Source of the DNA: Brachybacterium tyrofermentans
GTDB taxonomy: Bacteria > Actinomycetota > Actinomycetes > Actinomycetales > Dermabacteraceae
Direction of reading: 5' to 3'
DNA length: 64,000 nucleotides
NCBI RefSeq assembly: GCF_014897585.1
Contig: NZ_JABUXW010000013.1
Location: forward strand, 87,382 to 151,381
In this document: in pieces, positions 36,855-45,385 of the stretch
Position numbering within the stretch: position 1 is the first letter of the stretch
How the letters are laid out: each line of letters begins with the position of its first letter
The notes under the pieces: model-generated
Told to the model about the DNA's origin: nothing
The model's database searches: none
The model's input: only the letters and a program-made list of their open reading frames with translations
Made by a program: the position numbers and the translations under genes

Positions 36855-38528
36855 TCAGAAGGGCGGGTCTCCGTACTCCTCGAACTCCAGTGGCGGAGGG
36901 GCCTCGTCATCCAGGAACGGATCCTCGGGCCCACCCTCGCGCAGGAACCGGTCGGCGAATCCTGTTCGCTCGAGGGCATCCAGTTCGAGGGTCCATTGGT
37001 AGCGGTCCCACGAGTCGACGAGTGCTCTCGCCACGATCGGCGAGATCAGGTCCCGCCGTGGGGAGACGCTGATCCGTACGCGCGGAGATGTGCCGATCGA
37101 CCACGTCGTGGAGCCGTCGGATGTGCGCTCCGGGTCGATCCGCCGACGGGTCTTGTCGTCGTGATGTCCCCAGTGCAGCCGGTGGAGGTTCGCGATGCTG
37201 GTCGGCCCGCCCCGCTCGGGATGCACATGGTCGAATTCCTCGATGTGGTCGTTCTCGGCGTCGCTGCTGGTCGATCTGGTGCAGCTCGGGACCGCGCAGA
37301 CAGGGTCCCGTAGTCGCAGATGTTCGACCATCTCCGCGGTGGGCCGGTACCGATCGGCCGGGAGAGGCAGGAACTCGCCGCTGGTCGGATCGGTGAGCAC
37401 GCGATGCCAGATGGGCTCGGCGGCCGCAAGGCTGCGTGCCATGTCGGCGGGGAGGGGGACGACTCCGTCGTAGGTGGCAGGTGCATCGGACAGGCCCATC
37501 AGGGTCAGGACCGGAACGACCACGTTGATCCGGTGCGCGGGACGCGGGACCTCCACGCCGTCGGTGCCGAGAGCGGTGCGGGTGATGATCGCGTAGCGCA
37601 GCTCCGCCAGGCTCATCGCGGATCCGTCACGCGCGACCGCCCCGTCGAGATCGAACGGGATCGGTGCCCCGCCCTCCGGGGTCCGTCCGGGGTCGTGCTC
37701 CACGGCGTGACGCTGCTGCGCCTGGATTGCCCGGGCCGCCGCGTCGAGACGCTGGGCGATCGCGTGGATCTCCGGCACCGGGCCGGTGATGCGCAGCGTG
37801 GCGGTGCCGTCGTCACAGGGAGATCTCTCCAGGACGACGTCGCGCAGGTCCTCGGCACGGGTCCGGGCACCCTCTGCGTCGTACCACGACCGCAGCAGTC
37901 GTAATTCGTCGCTGAAGCGATCGGCGGGAATGGACGCGATATCCCACGAGGCCACGATCTCGTCGAATTCGGCCCGCTGGGTCACCGTGAGATCTCGTGC
38001 GCCTCGAAGGACTTTGTCGAACCATTCCGAGGGCATATCCCCGTGGGCGAGAAGGGCGAATGTCTCCGGAAGGAGATCGACAGCGAGATGGGCATCGTTC
38101 AGCAGGCGGGTCGCCCGGGATGTCGTGGTGCGCAGTGCGATCGCGACGGCGAGATCCGCTTCGGCGCGATCGTCGGCCTGGTCGGGGTCGTCGCGATCGA
38201 CCCAGAACACCGCGGCCTGGGAGAGCAGGGTGGCGCGGGCTCGTGAAGTGGCGCGCTGCATCTCCAGCAGGCGGCCAGCCGCTGCCGCATCGGGGGAGCC
38301 TGCCTCGAGCTTCCCCCGTGCGGCCAGCGAGTCATGAGTCAGCGGGACCCGCGCCTGAACCTGCCGACGAGGCGCTCGCCGAGAGGGGTCCGACATGCGC
38401 GGCGAGTTGCACGTGCTCGTGGTGCTCGTGGTGCTCGTGGTGCCCGTGGTGCTCGTAGTGCTCGGCTGCGCGGGCTCGCGCGCTTCCGTGGCGAGGGGGA
38501 GCGGTACTCCTGGAGCGTCGAGAGCCAC
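36855..38528 (-). CDS. DUF222/13E12-type HNH endonuclease domain protein
   Basis: About 557 aa. The central helical DUF222 region (about residues 90-400) is followed by an HNH motif: CAVPSCTRS, NDHIEEFDHVHPERGG, then NLHRLHWGHHDDK. This family is abundant and multicopy in actinobacteria, and its biological role is unknown. GTG 38528 is chosen because AAGGAG sits 5 nt before it; ATG 38396, where homologous sequence becomes clear, is the alternative. The extra segment contains a Thr/Ser run built from 9-bp repeats. The promoter at 38634-38662 is the best -35/-10 pair in the window. Confidence 0.8.
   Translation of the reverse strand: MALDAPGVPLPLATEAREPAQPSTTSTTGTTSTTSTTSTCNSPRMSDPSRRAPRRQVQARVPLTHDSLAARGKLEAGSPDAAAAGRLLEMQRATSRARATLLSQAAVFWVDRDDPDQADDRAEADLAVAIALRTTTSRATRLLNDAHLAVDLLPETFALLAHGDMPSEWFDKVLRGARDLTVTQRAEFDEIVASWDIASIPADRFSDELRLLRSWYDAEGARTRAEDLRDVVLERSPCDDGTATLRITGPVPEIHAIAQRLDAAARAIQAQQRHAVEHDPGRTPEGGAPIPFDLDGAVARDGSAMSLAELRYAIITRTALGTDGVEVPRPAHRINVVVPVLTLMGLSDAPATYDGVVPLPADMARSLAAAEPIWHRVLTDPTSGEFLPLPADRYRPTAEMVEHLRLRDPVCAVPSCTRSTSSDAENDHIEEFDHVHPERGGPTSIANLHRLHWGHHDDKTRRRIDPERTSDGSTTWSIGTSPRVRISVSPRRDLISPIVARALVDSWDRYQWTLELDALERTGFADRFLREGGPEDPFLDDEAPPPLEFEEYGDPPF
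38407..38460. repeat. 9-bp tandem repeat in the N-terminal linker of the HNH gene
   Basis: About six units of GTGCTCGTG or close variants. On the minus strand they encode a Ser-Thr-Thr repeat in frame with the HNH gene. Confidence 0.75.
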
Positions 38529-38551
38529 CGCATCTCCTTCCTCGTCGAATG

Positions 38552-38614
38552 CTATGAAACGCGCCGGAATGCCAGATTGGCAGACCTGGAAGGATGCCAC
38601 AATGCATCGAACAT
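38552..38614 (-). CDS. Possible 20-codon leader ORF upstream of the HNH gene
   Basis: ATG 38614 follows AGGA and encodes MFDALWHPSRSANLAFRRVS before a TAG, 23 nt ahead of the GTG start of the HNH gene. It lies wholly inside the predicted mRNA leader (start near 38627). It could be a translated leader peptide or chance; no homology is known to me. Confidence 0.3.
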   Translation of the reverse strand: MFDALWHPSRSANLAFRRVS

Positions 38615-38633
38615 GCGTTCCTGCGTGTCGTCC

Positions 38634-38662
38634 ATCATAGAATGCTTGTTCGAGTTCGGCAA
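38634..38662 (-). promoter_or_regulatory. Promoter of the HNH endonuclease gene
   Basis: On the minus strand TTGCCG (-35), 17 bp, TATGAT (-10). Both hexamers are close to sigma-70 consensus, unlike most promoters here. The local sequence is also lower in GC than its surroundings. Confidence 0.7.
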
Positions 38663-38744
38663 GGGTGTTCGGGGTATTCCAGGATATTTGTGGATAACTT
38701 CGAGTGGGGAGGAGAGGTGATGGTCTCCTTGGGGTGCTGGCCCC

Positions 38745-38810
38745 GCCCCAGCCCAGCCCCGACGCCGCCCCAGCCCAGCCCCGACGCCGCCCCAGCCCAG
38801 CCCCGACGCC
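38745..38810. repeat. 22-bp tandem repeat, three perfect copies
   Basis: Units at 38745-38766, 38767-38788 and 38789-38810, each beginning GCCCCAGCCCAGCCCC. A partial fourth follows. It lies between the HNH promoter and the symporter gene; no gene is supported in this stretch. Confidence 0.9.
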
Positions 38811-38916
38811 GCCCCGTTCCGACGCTGGGGCGGCCGACGCGGGATGCCGTCGCAGGCCGAGCCCGCGCACGTCTACGCTGTCCCGGTCCCCACCCCAGAC
38901 ATGAACCGGAAGTCCC

Positions 38917-40245
38917 ATGGATAACGTCGTCCCCTCCTCGGACGGTGAGCAGCCCACCCCCGCTGCTTCCGCCGCCCCCGCGGTCACCACCGCTGCTTCT
39001 CCCGCGTCTCCGGAGGCTCCGCCCGGACGTACGGCCCGCCGTCGTCGATTCGGTCTGCTGCCCCGCATCCTGCTCGCCATCGTGCTGGGCATCGTGCTGG
39101 GACTGGTGATGCCCGAGGCGATCGCCCGCGTCTTCACCACCTTCAACGGTGTGTTCTCGGGCTTCCTCGGCTTCCTGATCCCCTTGATCATCGTGGGGCT
39201 GGTGACGCCGGCGATCGGCGAGCTCGGCCACGGCGCCGGGAAGATGCTGGCGGCGACCGCCGGGTTCGCCTATCTCTCCACGGTGCTGTGCGGCCTGTTC
39301 GCGCTGGCGCTGTCGATGCTCCTGCTGCCGCGCATGCTGAGCGGGGCGAGCATCGACTCGCTCGACAATCCGGAGGACTCGGCGATCGCGGCGTACTTCG
39401 AGATCGAGATCCCGCCGGTGTTCGACGTGATGACCGCGCTGATCCTCTCGTTCTGCCTGGGCATCGGCCTGACCCTGGTGAAGCGGGGAGCGCTCCAGGA
39501 ATCCTTCGAGCAGCTGCGCACCATCATCGTGCGCATCATCGAGGCGATCATCATCCCGCTGCTGCCGCTCTACATCTTCGGCATGTTCCTGGGCCTGACC
39601 ATGAACGGCCAGATCTGGACCGTGATCGGCACCTTCCTCACCGTGATCCTGCTGGTGTTCGCCATGACCGTGGTGGTGCTCCTGGCGCAGTACGGCGTGG
39701 CCGGTTGGGCGATGGGCCGAAATCCGCTGAGGATGCTGTGGACCATGCTCCCGGCCTACATGACGGCACTGGGCACGAGCTCGTCCGCCGCGACCATCCC
39801 GGTGACCGCCGAGTGCGCCAAGCGCAACGGGATCCCGGATGCGATCGCCGACTTCGTGGTTCCGCTGTGCGCCACGATCCACCTCTCCGGATCGACGCTG
39901 AAGATCACCACCTTCGCCGTCGCGATCATGATCGTCACCGGCATGCCGCTGCATGTGGGCGCCCTGGTCGGGTTCGTGCTCATGCTCGGCGTGGTGATGA
40001 TCGCCGCCCCGGGTGTCCCGGGCGGCGCGATCATGGCCGCCGCCGGGGTGCTCGCCTCGCTGCTCGGCTTCAGCGAAGCGGCCGTCGGCCTCATGATCGC
40101 GGCCTACATCGCGATCGACTCGTTCGGCACGGCCACCAACGTCACGGGTGACGGCGCGATCGCCGCCATCATGACGAAGCTGTCCAAGGGTCGGGTCGCC
40201 GGCGACCTCCAGGTCGCCGGGCACCCGCAGGTCCAGGGGGTCTGA
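38917..40245 (+). CDS. Dicarboxylate/amino acid:cation symporter (DAACS family)
   Basis: A 442-aa secondary transporter of the GltP/DctA fold. After about 40 disordered Ala/Pro residues, 8 helices and two re-entrant loops follow. The first hairpin carries the serine-rich LGTSSSAATIPVT. Helix 7 and the second loop carry VVPLCATIHLSGSTLKITTF and GVPGGAIMAAAGVLASL, and IAIDSFGTATNVTGDG completes the substrate site. The Asp and Asn of the last motif fit cation and carboxylate binding. The likely substrate is glutamate/aspartate or a C4-dicarboxylate. ATG 38917 follows GGAAG. Confidence 0.85.
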   Translation: MDNVVPSSDGEQPTPAASAAPAVTTAASPASPEAPPGRTARRRRFGLLPRILLAIVLGIVLGLVMPEAIARVFTTFNGVFSGFLGFLIPLIIVGLVTPAIGELGHGAGKMLAATAGFAYLSTVLCGLFALALSMLLLPRMLSGASIDSLDNPEDSAIAAYFEIEIPPVFDVMTALILSFCLGIGLTLVKRGALQESFEQLRTIIVRIIEAIIIPLLPLYIFGMFLGLTMNGQIWTVIGTFLTVILLVFAMTVVVLLAQYGVAGWAMGRNPLRMLWTMLPAYMTALGTSSSAATIPVTAECAKRNGIPDAIADFVVPLCATIHLSGSTLKITTFAVAIMIVTGMPLHVGALVGFVLMLGVVMIAAPGVPGGAIMAAAGVLASLLGFSEAAVGLMIAAYIAIDSFGTATNVTGDGAIAAIMTKLSKGRVAGDLQVAGHPQVQGV

Positions 40246-40257
40246 GGCTCTCGGCTC

Positions 40258-41037
40258 TCAGAGCCCCTCGCGGTCGAGGGCTGCGGCGGCGACGCGGCGC
40301 CCCGCGTCGATCACGTCTCCGCTGCGATGGAAGGCCATGTTGTTCGTGATGTTCGCGGGCAGGTCGATGTGGACGCCCTCGGGCCTGTTGGCGATCGCCG
40401 CCCGTTCAACGCTGTGCAGCAGGATGTCGAAGGTGGTGGTCAGGATCCCGGGCATGAAGCGAGGAGGGCGTCGTCCCAGCCGCGCCGCCTCCTCCGGAGC
40501 TCCCAGAGCGCTCACGCTGAGCAGGAGATCCGCCGCAGGGTCCCGCTCTGTCGGGATCGGCAGCGGCGTGGTCAGGCTGCCGTCGACCAGTACCCTGCGC
40601 CGGGAACGAACCGGCGCGAACAGCCCGGGGATCGCGATCGACGCGTGCACCGCGGCGGCGAGGGGCCCCTCGGTCAGCACCACCTCCTCCCATCCCGTGA
40701 GGTCGACGGTGGTCGCGGAGAAGGGGAGCGGCAGCTCCTCGATGCGTCGGTCTCCGTACAGCACGCGCAGGAGTCGACGTACGCGACGTCCCGCCACGAC
40801 GCCGCTGCCGTCGAACGCCGCATCGAGATGCCACAGGGCCCGCCGCAGTCCGGTCGAGCGGGCGATCTCCTCGAACCGGTCCAGGGTCCCGCACGCGTAG
40901 GCGCCCCCGACGAGGGCCCCCATCGACGTCCCGTGGAGCCTCACGACCTCATGGCCGCGCGCCTCGAGCTCACGGAGCACCCCCACGTGGGCGATCCCCC
41001 TCGCCGCACCGGAACCCAGGACAAGTTCGATCTTCAT
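40258..41037 (-). CDS. Patatin-like phospholipase family protein
   Basis: A 259-aa serine hydrolase. The oxyanion loop GSGAARGIAHVG is at 8-19, nucleophile Ser38 is in GTSMGALVGG, and the catalytic Asp is in VDGSLTTPLP near residue 150 (Asp-Gly-Ser instead of the usual Asp-Gly-Gly). The fold matches RssA/NTE-like bacterial patatins acting on membrane lipids. ATG 41037 is chosen over ATG 41058 because GGGGCG precedes it. It converges on the symporter gene, 12 bp between stops. Confidence 0.85.
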   Translation of the reverse strand: MKIELVLGSGAARGIAHVGVLRELEARGHEVVRLHGTSMGALVGGAYACGTLDRFEEIARSTGLRRALWHLDAAFDGSGVVAGRRVRRLLRVLYGDRRIEELPLPFSATTVDLTGWEEVVLTEGPLAAAVHASIAIPGLFAPVRSRRRVLVDGSLTTPLPIPTERDPAADLLLSVSALGAPEEAARLGRRPPRFMPGILTTTFDILLHSVERAAIANRPEGVHIDLPANITNNMAFHRSGDVIDAGRRVAAAALDREGL

Positions 41038-41048
41038 CGCCCCATTAT

Positions 41049-41085
41049 GTCGATCCATCGATCCGTCGATCCATCGATCCGTCGA
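41049..41085. repeat. 16-bp tandem repeat before the patatin gene
   Basis: Two perfect copies of GTCGATCCATCGATCC (41049-41064, 41065-41080) plus 5 bp of a third. Each unit is itself two imperfect 8-mers. Confidence 0.9.
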
Positions 41086-41157
41086 GCGCTCCGACCGTCC
41101 GCCGGTCGAGCGGGGGACCCCCGGACCGGTCGTGGCGATCTATGCAACACTGAACAT

Positions 41158-41592
41158 ATGAACAGTTCTTCAAGCGTCCAGGTCGACGGCTCCACGGCGA
41201 TCAGCGCAGCCGCCCGCCTCGCCGAGCATCTCGAGGAGGTGCGGGGCAGGATCCCGGGAGAATCCGCGATGGTCGACCTCGCAGACGTCTTCTCCTTGCT
41301 CGGCGACCCCTCGAGGCTGGGACTGCTCATGGCGCTGCTCGAGGAGGAGCTGTGTGTGAGCGACCTGGCGCAGATCACCGAGCACTCCGAATCCTCGGTC
41401 TCCCACGCGCTCAAGCTGCTGCGCGCGCATCGGATCGTCGCCGTGCGTCGTGAGGGCAGGCGGGCGTTCTATCGGCTGGATGATCCGCATGTGCGCCTTC
41501 TGCTGGAGCTCGCGATCTCCCACGCGGCGCACAGCGACATGCGCCATCCGGAACGCGAGTCGGGGGAGCAGCGGGATGGAGGGTCGTCATGA
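41158..41592 (+). CDS. ArsR/SmtB-family zinc-responsive repressor
   Basis: A 144-aa winged-helix regulator. The helix-turn-helix lies in LCVSDLAQITEHSESSVSHALKLL (about 63-86) and the wing in VAVRREGRRAFYRL. The C-terminal helix reads D-P-H-x10-H-A-A-H, exactly the D-x-H-x10-H-x2-H alpha-5 site that binds Zn(II) in CzrA and SmtB; the alpha-3N Cys pair is absent. It should release DNA when zinc rises. Its ATG lies in a CzrA-type operator, and the next gene, a CDF metal pump, overlaps by ATGA. Confidence 0.9.
   Translation: MNSSSSVQVDGSTAISAAARLAEHLEEVRGRIPGESAMVDLADVFSLLGDPSRLGLLMALLEEELCVSDLAQITEHSESSVSHALKLLRAHRIVAVRREGRRAFYRLDDPHVRLLLELAISHAAHSDMRHPERESGEQRDGGSS
41159..41172. promoter_or_regulatory. 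CzrA/SmtB-type operator overlapping the repressor start codon
   Basis: TGAA-CAGTTC-TTCA, the TGAA-N6-TTCA inverted repeat bound by CzrA-class zinc sensors. A further TGAACA half-site lies just upstream at 41151-41156. A possible -10 TATGCA is at 41141-41146, so bound repressor would block initiation. Confidence 0.65.
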
Positions 41593-42500
41593 CGCACTCC
41601 CACGGATCTCCGGCGGCCACCGGGCACGCGGGCGCGGCCCACCGCTGGCGGCTCGCGGTCGCGGTGGCTCTCATCGGGGTCTTCTTCGTCGTCGAGCTGA
41701 TCGCCGGGCTGCTGTCGGGGTCCCTCGCCCTGATCTCGGACGCCGGCCATATGGCGGCCGACGTCGTGACCCTCGCCGCGGCGCTCGGCGCCACGATCCT
41801 CGCGGCCCGACCCGACCTCAGCGGACGCCGCACCTTCGGCAACTACCGCCTGGAGGTCTTCGCCTCGCTGCTCGCCGTGCTGATCATGCTCGGCGTCGCA
41901 GTTTTCGTGGTGATCGGCGGGATCGGCCGCATCGGGCGCGAGGTCGAGATCGACACCGGTCCCATGCTCGTCGTCGGCGTACTCGGCCTCCTCGTGAACC
42001 TGATCGTGCTGCGGATGCTCCAGGGGGGCGCCGCGGAGAGCCTCAACGTCAAGGGCGCCTACCTCGAGGTGCTCGCGGACACCGTCGGGTCCGTCGGCGT
42101 GATCGTCGCGGCGATCCTCATCCGATTCACCGGGGCGAGCTGGATCGACACGGTGGTCGCGCTTGCTGTGGGGGCCTTCATCGCCGTGCGGGCCGTGCTG
42201 CTGGCGAAGGAGGTGCTGAGCGTCCTCGGCCAGGCGGCCCCCGCCGGCATCGACCCCGGCGTGGTGCAGAGCGAGCTCGAGGCGATCGACGGAGTCGCCG
42301 ATGTCCATGACCTGCACCTGTGGACCCTCACCTCTGGGATGGAGGTCGCGACCGTGCACCTCGTGGTCGACCCGGGCGTCGATCCGCATCCCGTGCTCGA
42401 CGCCGCCCAGGAGCTGCTCGAATCCCGGCACGGCATCGCCCACGCCACGGTGCAGACGGAGCCGACGGATCATCACGGCTGCCTCGAGATCGGCTGGTGA
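41589..42500 (+). CDS. Cation diffusion facilitator, zinc efflux
   Basis: A 303-aa antiporter with six transmembrane helices and a His-rich N-terminus (THSHGSPAATGHAGAAH). The transport site in helix 2 is LISDAGHMAAD with D51, H54 and D58. In helix 5 the usual His-x3-Asp is Glu-x3-Asp (EVLADTVGS). A cytoplasmic dimerisation domain follows (GVADVHDLHLWTLTSG), and the C-terminus DHHGC could bind metal. Coupled to the zinc sensor gene by ATGA, it should export Zn(II), perhaps with altered selectivity from the Glu. Confidence 0.9.
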   Translation: MTHSHGSPAATGHAGAAHRWRLAVAVALIGVFFVVELIAGLLSGSLALISDAGHMAADVVTLAAALGATILAARPDLSGRRTFGNYRLEVFASLLAVLIMLGVAVFVVIGGIGRIGREVEIDTGPMLVVGVLGLLVNLIVLRMLQGGAAESLNVKGAYLEVLADTVGSVGVIVAAILIRFTGASWIDTVVALAVGAFIAVRAVLLAKEVLSVLGQAAPAGIDPGVVQSELEAIDGVADVHDLHLWTLTSGMEVATVHLVVDPGVDPHPVLDAAQELLESRHGIAHATVQTEPTDHHGCLEIGW

Positions 42501-42554
42501 CAAGCCTGTGCTCGAGCCTGCGCCCGAGCCCCGCGACGGAGCGGTGCGCCTGCG

Positions 42555-42560
42555 TATCCT
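42555..42560 (+). promoter_or_regulatory. -10 element of the SDR gene, leaderless
   Basis: TATCCT, 6 nt before ATG 42567; no ribosome site and no good -35. Confidence 0.5.
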
Positions 42561-42566
42561 GAGATC

Positions 42567-43391
42567 ATGACCGCTTCTCCCGCCCCCATCCCGTCCGGCG
42601 CCTCGACCTCGGCCTCCGATCCCTCGGCCGGCACCGCCGCGCTCACCGCCGTCGTCACCGGGGCCTCCTCCGGGATCGGCTGGGCGACCGCGCAGCGGCT
42701 CGTCACGGAGGGGTGGCGCGTCCTCGCCGTCGCCCGCCGCGAGGACCGGCTGGAACAGCTCGCCGCGGAGACCGGGTGCGAGGTGCTCGCCGTCGACGTG
42801 ACGTCCGACGACTCGGTCGACGCCCTCGTGCGGCGCGTCGGGGAGCTGTTCGACGGAACCCTGAACGCGGTGGTCCATGTGGCCGGCGGGGCGCTCGGCG
42901 TCGAGACCGCGGCCGACGCGGACCTCGGCAAGTGGCAGCGCATGTACGAGATCAACGTGCTCGGCGCGGTGCGGGTCACCCGTGCCCTGCTGCCGGCCGT
43001 CCGCGCGAGCGGGCGCGGCGATCTGCTGTTCGTCACCTCCATCGCGGCGCAGGAGGCCTATCCCGGCGGATCCGGCTACAACGCCGCCAAGGCCGGGGAG
43101 CACATGCTCGCCGCGGCCCTGCGCCTCGAGCTCAACGGCGAGCCGATCCGCGTCATCGAGGTGGCACCGGGCATGGTCCGCACCGAGGAGTTCTCCCTCG
43201 TCCGGCTCGGCGACCAGGACGCCGCCGACAAGGTCTACGACGGGGTCGAGAACCCCCTGACTGCGCAGGACTGCGCCGACGTGATCTCCTACGCCCTGGG
43301 CGCCCCGCACCACGTGAACCTCGACCTGATCACCGTGCGCCCTCTGGCTCAGGCCGCCGCGCACCGGGTCGCCCGACACCAGGGAGTCTGA
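42567..43391 (+). CDS. Short-chain dehydrogenase/reductase
   Basis: A 274-aa NAD(P)-dependent oxidoreductase. The cofactor loop TGASSGIG is at 31-38, the Arg-rich ARREDR after strand 2 favours NADPH, and the catalytic residues lie in VTSIAAQ and GYNAAKAG (Ser, Tyr, Lys). The conserved Asn of helix 4 is in YEINVLGA. The first 25 residues are a disordered Ser/Ala/Pro tail. It is closest to the YdfG-like serine/3-hydroxy acid dehydrogenase class; substrate not certain. It shares one base with the following ABC exporter (TGATG). Confidence 0.85.
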   Translation: MTASPAPIPSGASTSASDPSAGTAALTAVVTGASSGIGWATAQRLVTEGWRVLAVARREDRLEQLAAETGCEVLAVDVTSDDSVDALVRRVGELFDGTLNAVVHVAGGALGVETAADADLGKWQRMYEINVLGAVRVTRALLPAVRASGRGDLLFVTSIAAQEAYPGGSGYNAAKAGEHMLAAALRLELNGEPIRVIEVAPGMVRTEEFSLVRLGDQDAADKVYDGVENPLTAQDCADVISYALGAPHHVNLDLITVRPLAQAAAHRVARHQGV

Positions 43392-45379
43392 TGGCCCACG
43401 GCGGCATGGGCGGCCCCGGCGGGGGCATGGGTGGAGGAATCGGCGGCGGCATGGGGGGTGGCACGGGTGGTGGCCGAATCCGCGGGGAGGAGCGCAGGCT
43501 GCTCCCGGGACGACGTCCCGACCTGCGCCGTGTGCTCGCCCTGTTCCGCCCCTATCGCAGCACGCTCCTGGTCGTGCTGGTGCTCATCGCGATCGGCGCC
43601 GCCACCGGGGTGGTCTCCCCGTTCCTGATCCGGGAGATCGTCGATGTCGCCCTCCCGGACCAGCGGGCCGACGTCCTGGCCTGGTGCGTCGGCGGCCTGA
43701 TCGCCGTCACCATCGTCTCCAGCGCCCTCGGTGTCACCCAGTCGATGCTGTCCACCAGGGTCGGGCAGGCGGTCATGCACGACCTGCGGGTGTCGGTCTA
43801 CGCGCATCTCCAGCGCATGGGGCTGGGGTTCTTCACCCGGACCCGCACCGGCGAGATCCAGTCGCGCATCTTCTCCGACATCGGGTCCATGCAGGCCATG
43901 GTGACCAGCGTGATGACGCAGATCGTGTCCTCCGCGGCGGCCGTGGTCATGGCGCTGGTGGCGATGTTCGCCCTGGACTGGCGGCTCACCCTGTTCTCCC
44001 TCATCGCCCTGCCGCTCGCGGTGTGGATGAACCGCCGGGTGGGCCGACGCCGACGGGAGATCGTGCGCACCCGCCAGGAGAAGGCCGCGGACCTCTCCGC
44101 CGGGATCCAGGAGTCGCTGTCGGTCTCCGGGATCCTGCTGGGGCTGACGATGGGCCGCTCCCAGGCGCTGACCGACGCCTTCACCGTCGACTCCCGAGGC
44201 CTGGCGGACCTGGAAGTGCGCTCGGAGATGGCCGGCCGCTGGCACATGGCCGTGTTCACCACGCTGATGGCGCTGTTCCCGGCGCTGACGTATCTGCTGG
44301 GCGGGCATCTTCTGTTCTCCGGCACCGGCGTCACCATCGGCACCCTGGTGGCGTTCATCGCCCTGCAGTCCGGGCTGTTCCCGCAGATCAACGGCCTGCT
44401 GCGGGTCGCGACCCAGGTCAACAGCTCCCTGGCCCTGTTCACCAGGGTCTTCGAGTACCTCGACGCCCCGATCACCATCTCTGACGCGCCTGATGCCCTC
44501 GCGCTGGATCCCGCCGAGGTGCGTGGCGAGATCCGCTTCGAGGGCGTCACGTTCACCTATCCGGGGGCCGACGCCCCGGCGCTGCACGGTCTGGACCTCG
44601 TGATCCCGGCCGGCCGCCACACCGCGCTGGTGGGGACCACCGGATCGGGGAAGACCAGCACCGGGTATCTCATGGCCCGCCTGTACGAGCCGACCACGGG
44701 CCGGATCACCCTGGACGGGCACGACCTGCGGGACATCACGATGGGCTCGCTCGCGGACAGCCTCGGCGTGGTCACCCAGGAGACCTATCTCCTGCACGCC
44801 ACGATCGCCGAGAACCTGCGTTTCGCCCGTCCCGACGCGAGCGACGAGGACCTCGTGCGGGCCTGCCGGATCGCCCAGATCCACGACCACATCGTCGGCC
44901 TGAGCGACGGCTACGCGACCGTGGTGGGGGAGCGCGGCTACCGGTTCTCCGGTGGTGAGAAGCAGCGCCTGGCCCTCGCCCGGACGATCCTGCGCGACCC
45001 GCCCGTGCTGCTGCTGGACGAGGCCACCTCTGCTCTCGACGTCGTCACCGAACGTGCGATGTCCGGTGCGCTGGATGCCGTGGCCCGCGGGCGCACCACC
45101 GTCTCCATCGCCCACCGCCTCTCGACTGTCCGCGCGGCGGATCAGATCATCGTGATGGCGACGGGGCGCATCGTCGAACGCGGCACCTACGAGGAGCTGC
45201 TGGGACGTGGCGGCGTGTTCGCCGACCTCGTCGCCCAGGATTCGGCCCGTGACGGGGCGCAGCAGCAGGACAGCTCGTCGGCTGGTCTGTCGGATAGCTC
45301 GTCGGCCGGTCCTTCGGAGAGTCCGTCCGACGGCCCGGTCTCAGCTCCCGGGACGCCGACGGCGCGCCCCGGGAGCTGA
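43391..45379 (+). CDS. ABC exporter with fused membrane and ATPase domains
   Basis: A 662-aa half-exporter (ABCB/MsbA type). The N-terminus is a run of Gly and Met (about 28 residues), then six transmembrane helices to about 350. The ATPase domain has Walker A GTTGSGKTS near 415, Q-loop VTQETYLL, signature FSGGEKQR (Phe for Leu), Walker B VLLLDEATSALD and switch IAHRLST. The C-terminal 45 residues are low-complexity Ser/Asp/Pro. It likely homodimerises to export a lipid, peptide or drug. Its last codons form the left arm of its own terminator. Confidence 0.88.
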   Translation: MAHGGMGGPGGGMGGGIGGGMGGGTGGGRIRGEERRLLPGRRPDLRRVLALFRPYRSTLLVVLVLIAIGAATGVVSPFLIREIVDVALPDQRADVLAWCVGGLIAVTIVSSALGVTQSMLSTRVGQAVMHDLRVSVYAHLQRMGLGFFTRTRTGEIQSRIFSDIGSMQAMVTSVMTQIVSSAAAVVMALVAMFALDWRLTLFSLIALPLAVWMNRRVGRRRREIVRTRQEKAADLSAGIQESLSVSGILLGLTMGRSQALTDAFTVDSRGLADLEVRSEMAGRWHMAVFTTLMALFPALTYLLGGHLLFSGTGVTIGTLVAFIALQSGLFPQINGLLRVATQVNSSLALFTRVFEYLDAPITISDAPDALALDPAEVRGEIRFEGVTFTYPGADAPALHGLDLVIPAGRHTALVGTTGSGKTSTGYLMARLYEPTTGRITLDGHDLRDITMGSLADSLGVVTQETYLLHATIAENLRFARPDASDEDLVRACRIAQIHDHIVGLSDGYATVVGERGYRFSGGEKQRLALARTILRDPPVLLLDEATSALDVVTERAMSGALDAVARGRTTVSIAHRLSTVRAADQIIVMATGRIVERGTYEELLGRGGVFADLVAQDSARDGAQQQDSSSAGLSDSSSAGPSESPSDGPVSAPGTPTARPGS

Positions 45380-45385
45380 GACCGG
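45335..45385 (+). terminator. Terminator overlapping the ABC exporter stop codon
   Basis: An 18-bp perfect stem (45335-45352 with 45368-45385) closing a 15-nt GC loop. The stop codon TGA (45377-45379) lies in the right arm, so translation would have to clear before the hairpin forms. Confidence 0.8.

Noticed and set aside
36855..39191. 778-codon version of the HNH gene reaching into the symporter
   Set aside because: It would cross the HNH gene's own promoter and the 22-bp repeats; the GTG at 38528 is supported by AAGGAG.
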